Source of the DNA: Xanthostigma xanthostigma | Taxonomy: Eukaryota; Arthropoda; Insecta; Raphidioptera; Raphidiidae | Reading direction: 5' to 3' | Length of the DNA: 64,000 bases | Assembly (NCBI GenBank): GCA_963575645.1 | Contig: OY754465.1 | Span: 39,148,401-39,212,400, forward strand | Part shown: positions 58,161 through 64,000 of the stretch, piece by piece | How positions within the stretch are numbered: position 1 is the stretch's first letter | Layout of the letters: every line of letters starts with the position of its first letter | Made by a program: the position numbers and the translations under genes | The notes under the pieces: model-generated | The model's input: the letters and a program-made list of their open reading frames with translations, nothing else | Databases searched by the model: none | What the model was told of the DNA's origin: nothing

Positions 58161-58719
58161 ATCCTCTTTCTATCTTCACTAACTTATATCTCCTTCTCAA
58201 CTTCTGTTCGCCTCGCCCGATCACACAATCTCTCGTCAGGCATTCACTAGCTTACTCCCCAAGTCAAGCAAGCGTAAAGAAGTTTTATTTTAAAATTCTT
58301 CAATTGTATAAAAACATATTCATGGTAATTAGTAGTAATTAGTACCTCCATGAAAAAAATAAGTTCCAATTTTCCGAGAAAAACAAGAAAGTTAAATTTT
58401 TAATTCAAAAAAGGGTATAATAGATTACAAGGAAAAGAAACATTTCTCAACATTTTTTTGGCTCAAAAAATGCAGAAATTCTATTTTAAAACAGTTACAA
58501 AAGATATTTACCTTATGAATTATGAACAGGGTAATAGATAACTTACAGACCTGCAACTCAAACAGTAAAAGAACACAAAATACTGACAAGCTGCGAGGTA
58601 TTCGCAAAATTATCTAAAATATTTCAGAAAGAAATTCGAGAGAGGGGCCATCATGGCACCATGCCGTTTGCGAGTCACAGTAACACGCCAATAAATGTTT
58701 CACATCAAAAATCTCTGCT
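58161..58719. other. Unassigned DNA
   Basis: No gene or repeat recognised. Short frames lack domains. Confidence 0.4.
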
Positions 58720-58909
58720 TAAAACGGTTGCCGTTACCGAGCGGGGCGCAGTCCCGCCAAGCAAATCTGTAATGAAATACTGTTGTCGATGCAGATCGGG
58801 TCCCAGCCCCGCGAGAGAAGTTTATAATAGGATGGAGCCAAAGACTCCACTATTGTTGTCCCTGCCGTGCTATATTTCAATCGCGTGCAGAGACACGGAT
58901 AGCAGTTAG
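58720..58909 (+). mobile_element. Helitron-like 3' end, third copy
   Basis: Shares CTGCCGTGCTATATTTCAA and TCGCGTGCAG with 50286-50423. Its end reads GACACGGATAGCAGTTAG then T, where the CTAG of the relatives is TTAG. It includes the frame 58661-58909, which I treat as spurious. Confidence 0.42.
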
Positions 58910-59068
58910 TAAATTACAAAGAAACAATTCTGAACGCCCCTTTTAAACATGCATGGTTACTTGCTTTCGACTTTTGGCGAACGGTTAGGTGTTGTTCACT
59001 TCGAATTTCTCCCAGCAGTACCCAGTCGTTTCAAAGAAACTCCATTCATGCACGAGCATGTTAAATAA
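58910..59068. other. Short unassigned interval
   Basis: No feature recognised. Confidence 0.35.
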
Positions 59069-59698
59069 ATTCCAGCCAATTGGGCGACGGGACCGTTCCA
59101 ACTTCAAAATGTTGACATTTGATATAGCATACAGGAAATAAAATTTCTGATATCGCGTGAGGTGACGCGGATAATGGCTAATATTTAATATGGCATTTGC
59201 TATTCATTGCCATGGCTCCACGTCATGTAAAAATTAATCAAAGCATGCTTAACTAGTTTATTTCTGACAGATCTACAAAACAAAAGAACTGTTGTTTTTT
59301 TTTTAATTCAAAATATTTCCAGTTCAGAAAAAAAATTAACGAAACTTTTTTGAAAAAATGAACAGAATAATAAGCCTTTATGAAAGTATACCATTATTAT
59401 ATTAAAAATAAAACAACGGCGCATGCTCCGATTTGCCCCAAAATCAATGAAACTCTTTATATTTGCGTACCAAACATCCTTTCAAAATTTAGTTTCAATC
59501 CGCTCATCCGTTTGATCTGTATCGTGCTCACAGACTATAAGAGACAAACAATTAAACAAACAGACGCACAGAGTTTTTCCAAAAATATGTTTTTTGGATT
59601 CGGGTGACCTAAAAAACGAAAAAATAATGTAAAATTTTGAAAAGTGATTTTTGACTTAAACTAGTACCATTCCCCACTTGTGGGTTGGAATGGTAAAA
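59069..59698 (-). mobile_element. Family B repeat copy (B8), full length
   Basis: The best-preserved copy. It starts TTCCAGCCAATTGGGCGACG, then GGGACCGTTCCAACTTCAA, and ends ACCATTCCCCACTTGTGGG, then TTGGAATGGTAAAA. The last part can fold as CCATTCC / GGAATGG around CCACTTGTGG. Subterminal GTTCCAAC and GTTGGAATGGT are inverted. About 630 bp, no coding frame. Confidence 0.82.
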
Positions 59699-59841
59699 GC
59701 CCCTAAGATTGTTTGTTTATAATCCTAAAAACAAACATCATAAAAAGGAAAGTAGTAATGACACATTTATGGACAAAGGCTTCATTAAAAAATAGACTAC
59801 ATAAGTAAATCTGGTATAATTGTAAAAAAAAAAAATAATAA

Positions 59842-59919
59842 TGGCACCGACTGCCGGTATCGTACCCACGACCTTAGTTTAATGTTCTACAGTCGGTCTT
59901 TAATGTACATATATGGTGC
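59842..59919 (-). pseudogene. tRNA-like relic
   Basis: GCACC and GGTGC pair as the outer stem. The minus strand carries CTAAGGTCGTGGGTACGATACC, a T-arm/B-box stretch like that of Ile- or Asn-type tRNAs with one change, and then runs into twelve Ts. The D arm is decayed. Confidence 0.42.
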
Positions 59920-60887
59920 ACGTGCAAAGCGACACGTTCGTTACATTTTCAATCTTATAAATCAATTTAGCCGCAATGTGCCAAAAAAAGGTTTATTACA
60001 AAAAAATATTTATATAGATTTCAAATGTTTTCATACAAGTTGTAATAAAGGAAAGGGGGTAATTTTGAGGAATACAAGAAAAATAAAAGAGAAACTACAA
60101 GTACCAGAGATGATAGACATCTCCCCTCGAGTCAGATTTTTGATAAGACACAATTTCTGTCGGTTTACATTTGACTGTATGCCTCCAGCGATCTGTGCAG
60201 TCGACAAGCGGTAATTTAATATAAAAATGTTCTTTCCAACTCAAGTTTTTTCTTTCATTAAAATGTAAATGAAACTTGGAAAAATAAATAAAATAAATTT
60301 GTACTTGTCTAATGAAAAATCCAATATTTAACAAACGTACATTATTACGAATTAAGTTGCGATGAAACACTAACAGTAATTTTCTTTGAAACTCAGTTCT
60401 AGTAAAAATAGTTTTTCGAATGAGTTCAGCTTAACAAAATTTATGTGTAGAGATGTGCAAGTAGTAGATAAAAATCAAAGAGTAAAAGTACAACAAAGAT
60501 CCATCCCTCGTTAAGAGATTCATTGAAGATATTTTAAGAAAATTAATAAAGATTTTTACCGCTGTTCACTATGTGAATTTTCTTGAAAAAAAAGCAAATC
60601 AAATGAGAAAATTTTAAACATTTGTCAAAATAAAGTAACGAAATCGATTTTCTATAATAAGAAACTGCAAACTTTTTGGATTGTGACGTGAACTGTATAA
60701 ACTTTAACGTTGTGAAGACTATTTCCAAACTGAATAAATGATGTTGATGCAAAGACTGACAGGCAACTGGTGATATCGGCACAGTAAGCGGACTTTTGAT
60801 AAATGTAGAATACAAGATTGCAATTTACGTCATGCTACTTTTCAAATAGGCGGGAAAAATGAATGCAGTTATATATAATAATAATAA
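59920..60887. other. AT-rich DNA, no gene seen
   Basis: The opposed frames at 59882-60214 and 60095-60370 and the frame at 60543-60815 have no recognisable domain. Confidence 0.4.
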
Positions 60888-61441
60888 TGTAACAAAACTG
60901 CTGTAGTCCGTGGCGGAAATTATTTATTTACAAGAATAAATGTTTAACAAAAATAGTAAAACACAAACGAAAGCGTATAACGTTAACAGAAACAAACTAG
61001 TAGTTCTAAATTATAAAATAAAAGACTAAGTAACAGAGAATAAAGAGTCACTAAATTATACACAAGATATTCACAACATACAGGAACATAACACAAAGTT
61101 TAACAGCACATTTGTCTATTCACTATAAGTCATTTATTTAAAACCACTCACTAGAGTTATATTTATTTCCACAGTATAATTTATGTAGTAATTTATGTCG
61201 TAATGACAGAGCACCGTATCACGAACAGCTCGAATACTCACTGACTCTGACCCACTCTGCTTCGCCTTATATAGTTTTCTCGCTTCGGGACGAGTCGAGA
61301 GATCTTTTCCTCCACACACGTGCGGGTCTCCAAGGTCGGTTGTCCGTTACCTGCTTTCATTCTTGTTTGTTGAGCTTCGAGTATTGTATAGTGTTTTCTA
61401 GAAACTCCCATAGGCGCATCACTGGGGGGAAATGCGCAACA
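60888..61441 (-). mobile_element. Solo LTR, 554 bp, with 4 bp target duplication
   Basis: On the minus strand it begins TGTTGCGCATTTCCCCCC and ends CAGCAGTTTTGTTACA, the TG...CA form of LTRs. ATAA flanks both sides (60884-60887 and 61442-61445). Inside are a TATA box (CTATATAAGG, 61265-61274) and, about 28 bp downstream, AGTCAGTGAG, an arthropod-type initiator. An AATAAA-like word follows further down. No gag/pol is present, so it is a solo LTR, probably Ty3-like or BEL-like. It sits next to family B copy B9. Confidence 0.62.
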
Positions 61442-61775
61442 ATAATAAGTTGTTATGTGAAAAGTATACCATTATTATATAAAAAACACCGTTATAGCAT
61501 ATATCTCGTCTCCGCATGCTCCGATTTTTTCCAAAACAATAAGGCTCTCATATTTGCATACCAAACATCCTCCCAAAATTTGGTTTCAATCAGTTCAGCC
61601 GCTTGACCTGTATCGTGCTCACAGACAAACAAACATACACACACAGTTTTTTTTTTCCAAAAATGGTTTTTTGATTCGGGGGACCGCAAAACGAAAAAAA
61701 TATTGTAAAAATTTTGAAAAGTGGTTTTTGACCTAAACTAGTACCATTCTCCACTTGTGGGTTGGAATGGTAAAA
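61442..61775 (-). mobile_element. Family B repeat fragment (B9)
   Basis: The right half of family B is present: TTGCATACCAAACATCCTCC, TGACCTGTATCGTGCTCACAG and the end ACCATTCTCCACTTGTGGG, then TTGGAATGGT. The left half is absent. It begins exactly at the solo LTR, so LTR insertion and loss of the other half is one explanation. Confidence 0.75.
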
Positions 61776-62897
61776 GTATATGTTCGCCGAATCTCATTTG
61801 TTAATTTAAGATTTAAGCGATGACCTTATATAACGCAACTATCAGCTGACCTGTTTGAATCAGAATACATCATCATAATATGCTGATGTCAAAATTTATT
61901 ATTTGAAATAAACATCTGATTTTAGAGTCACATAAAGTTCTAATATTCTTTTGTCTAAATTTAATAGCCAAGTAAAAATAACCGAATTAAGTCAAAAATG
62001 TGAGGCTAATTAAGAGAGCCGGCGTTATTATTATATTGCATTATATTACAACAGATTTTTTTCTGTTTTTGTATGTATATTTTTTAATAAATAATACATA
62101 GCTTCTCAGACAAGTGTCACACCATTATTAAATATTAATACTAATACAGTGGGATTGCGATAATCGGGTTTCCGTCCATTTGAGCGCCTGCTATAAATTT
62201 TGCATCCCTGAGCGCTGGCGCATGTATACCGGTACTACACGAAGTAGTGAACAGATGTTAAAACTAATAAATATTTATGACTTGGTTAATAATTCTCACA
62301 CTAGATGTGTATATGTTGTTTTGATCAGGCTCCCGAAAAAATTTATACATTTATGAAACATATGCAACGAAAAACGTGAATGTGCGCTTCTTCTTTTTAT
62401 TTTTGCTCCGATACAGAATAATCTGCTATTGATATAACCCAACTAAAAGAGGTCTGACCACAGCACTCTATAATCAGACAGCTTCGATTAATGATTGAAC
62501 ACCAACATGCAAAACAAAATCCGGATTACCTAATCACACTATTTACATTACATCAGCGGCTCTGTTGGAAATGAAAACCTAAACTTTCTTGGCTTCTTCT
62601 ATTGCAAATCCCCATTTTCTCAGAACTAGTGAAAGTATCAGTTAAATTTTCAATTTATTATCAGAAATATTGGAAATATGAATTAGCGTTAGGCGCAAAT
62701 AACCCTAGATGTTGATGGCCTTAAAAAACCTCTGACGAAACTAAACAGAGATATTCTAACTTACCGCAGTACGATTAAAGTTTTATGTCTACACTAAAAC
62801 TTTTTAAACATAGCACTTTATAATCGGACTACTTCAACTATTGAACAACACGTTGCAAAAAAAAAAAAAACTTAAAAAAATGAACATCCTTCAAATA
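61776..62897. repeat. Unassigned; weak pogo-like end and direct repeats
   Basis: 62145-62175 reads TACAGTGGGATTGCGATAAT, then CGGG, like a pogo/Tigger terminus, but no partner end is seen. AGCACTCTATAATCAGAC (62463) and AGCACTTTATAATCGGAC (62811) head two related ~45 bp stretches ending ATTGAACA. Confidence 0.35.
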
Positions 62898-62898
62898 A

Positions 62899-63012
62899 AG
62901 CCACTAAAAAGCATAAAATAAAAAGTTTTGAGGTGGACGCCAATTTAGTAACTATTGTTATTATTGAATTGGTATTGACCTCAAAACGTTTTTACTTTAC
63001 ACTTTTTAGTGC
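62899..63012. mobile_element. 114 bp hairpin element
   Basis: AGCCACTAAAAAGCATAAAA and AAGTTTTGAGGTGGACGCCA in the left arm are mirrored by TGGTATTGACCTCAAAACG and CTTTTTAGTGCT in the right arm. Arms are ~49 bp with a 16 bp loop. Non-coding. Confidence 0.7.
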
Positions 63013-63145
63013 TTTTTTTTAGGCTCAATTTTTTATTTTTAGTTTTTTCATTTTTACTTTTGAGTAGTTCTGCAATATTATATAGTTTGCACGTCATTAA
63101 TTACTCTCGTCTTTAATATTTTATTACTAAAGTAGAAAAAAAAAA

Positions 63146-63852
63146 TTGGTTGTCTGTAAAGTCGGTTTACGGACGATAGTTTTACGTGATAACGTATTCC
63201 GTAATACATAACCTAAATCTCCCAAAATTTGGTTTCAATCCGCTTATCCTTGGTGTCGGAATGATAAGAAATGTCAAAAGTGACGTTTGCAACTGTCAAA
63301 GTATTATGTTCTAATAATAATTAGTTATTCCAATACTTAACTTAGAAGGCGTTGCAATTCACAAAATACTAATGTCAAAAAATTGAATTAAACATTAGAA
63401 ATGCAGCCGTTTTCATGTTAAGACAAGACATACGTTATCTTCTAATTTCCATGTACGGCAAACAAAGACGACCGACCGCGTCGCGCCATGCATTAGACAA
63501 CATTGCATTTATACAACTATTTTTCTATATAAAAAAATATTTTTCTATATAAATTTGTATAAAAAAACTGTTTAGGCAAATTCTGTTATACGAAATCTAT
63601 GTAAAATGTTCTCCTCTTTCGTTTAAGACTGGTTTCAAACCGATCTGATTTAAATTGAGCGAGAAATTAGCAAAAAGCACGCGCAGGGTCAGGCGGAACG
63701 TTACGCGTTACGCGTTACGCGTTACGAACGTTAGGAACGTTAGGAACGTTAGGATTTAGGAACGTTACACTTTTTCGTGCATGCAGCCGGTGTTTTATCA
63801 ATTTATAAGATTGGTGATTCATCAATTTATAAGACGTTATCACGTCAAAAAA
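63146..63852 (+). mobile_element. Family A repeat, subtype A1, copy b
   Basis: Almost the same as 19811-20456 over most of its length (TTGGTTGTCTGTAAAGTCGG; CTTATCCTTGGTGTCGGAAT; GACCGACCGCGTCGCG; end GACGTTATCACGTCAAAAAA). It is longer because of an expanded minisatellite (GCGTTAC units and GAACGTTAG units, 63697-63772) and a duplicated TATTTTTCTATATAAA piece. Non-coding. Confidence 0.83.
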
Positions 63853-64000
63853 CGCTAAACCGTTTCAAGTAAAATTTACATAAGACCGCCCTGAAGGCGT
63901 GTCGTATCAAATAGAAAAGAAAATATCCAAATCAGTTCACAAATGTTGGCGATATAATTGCATTTTTAAAGTCTGTTAAAAACGACTGAACCAATTTAAT

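Noticed and set aside
58661-58909. 82-codon frame
   Set aside because: It coincides with a Helitron-like end shared with two other loci.
59882-60214. 110-codon frame
   Set aside because: It begins inside a tRNA-like relic and has no domain.
62145-62175. Pogo/Tigger-like terminus
   Set aside because: Only one end is visible and the match is short; not enough to call an element.

Overview
This window looks like nuclear DNA from an insect. It is strongly AT-rich (roughly two thirds A+T by eye) and has no long host reading frame. It is filled with short non-autonomous transposons, LINE remnants, tRNA-derived SINEs, Helitron-type ends and long hairpin (foldback) elements. Several repeats resemble, from memory, ones common in insects: a SINE with the conserved central part known from locust SINEs, and a 29.5-29.9 kb repeat of a type I associate with Lepidoptera. 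These hints conflict, so I do not name an order.

I see no intact host gene. Most short open frames lie inside inverted repeats or AT-rich DNA. The one I would keep is a 123-codon frame at 23850-24221 with a C2HC zinc-site pattern and an acidic tail. It sits inside a 1.9 kb element with ~350 bp inverted ends. Three LINE protein remnants are readable: a frameshifted C-terminal tail just upstream of that frame, and two fragments back to back at 56.2-57.1 kb.

Layout. 0-5 kb: a 143 bp hairpin, then a 1.55 kb foldback with almost identical ~690 bp arms. 6-15 kb: family B copy, tRNA relics, a GC-rich TIR element, Helitron-like copy, SINE, family H repeats and a 412 bp TIR element. 15-20 kb: family E element, 102 bp hairpin, 0.66 kb foldback, a perfect 77 bp palindrome touching a family A copy. 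22.8-25.4 kb: the composite element with the zinc-site frame, then family B. 26-28.5 kb: second SINE and a 1.3 kb foldback. 29-38 kb: LINE-tail-like and other repeats, a hairpin with a hammerhead-like core, an LTR-like block, a second family E copy, a palindromic family C element, a 135 bp Helitron. 39-46 kb: hAT fragments and a 544 bp hAT-type element with 8 bp target duplication, several B copies, family C split by a tandem palindrome composite, a tRNA relic, a 515 bp foldback, family A. 48-50.7 kb: B, A and two opposed Helitron-like ends. 50.7-55.4 kb: mostly unassigned. 55.4-57.1 kb: foldback and LINE remnants. 58-63.9 kb: three tandem CTCF-like units, Helitron-like end, B copies, a solo LTR with 4 bp target duplication, hairpin, family A.

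The pieces do not form a pathway. The window records repeated insertion, nesting and recombination of mobile DNA. Its distinctive trait is the density of long near-perfect inverted repeats, which if transcribed would make long double-stranded RNA.
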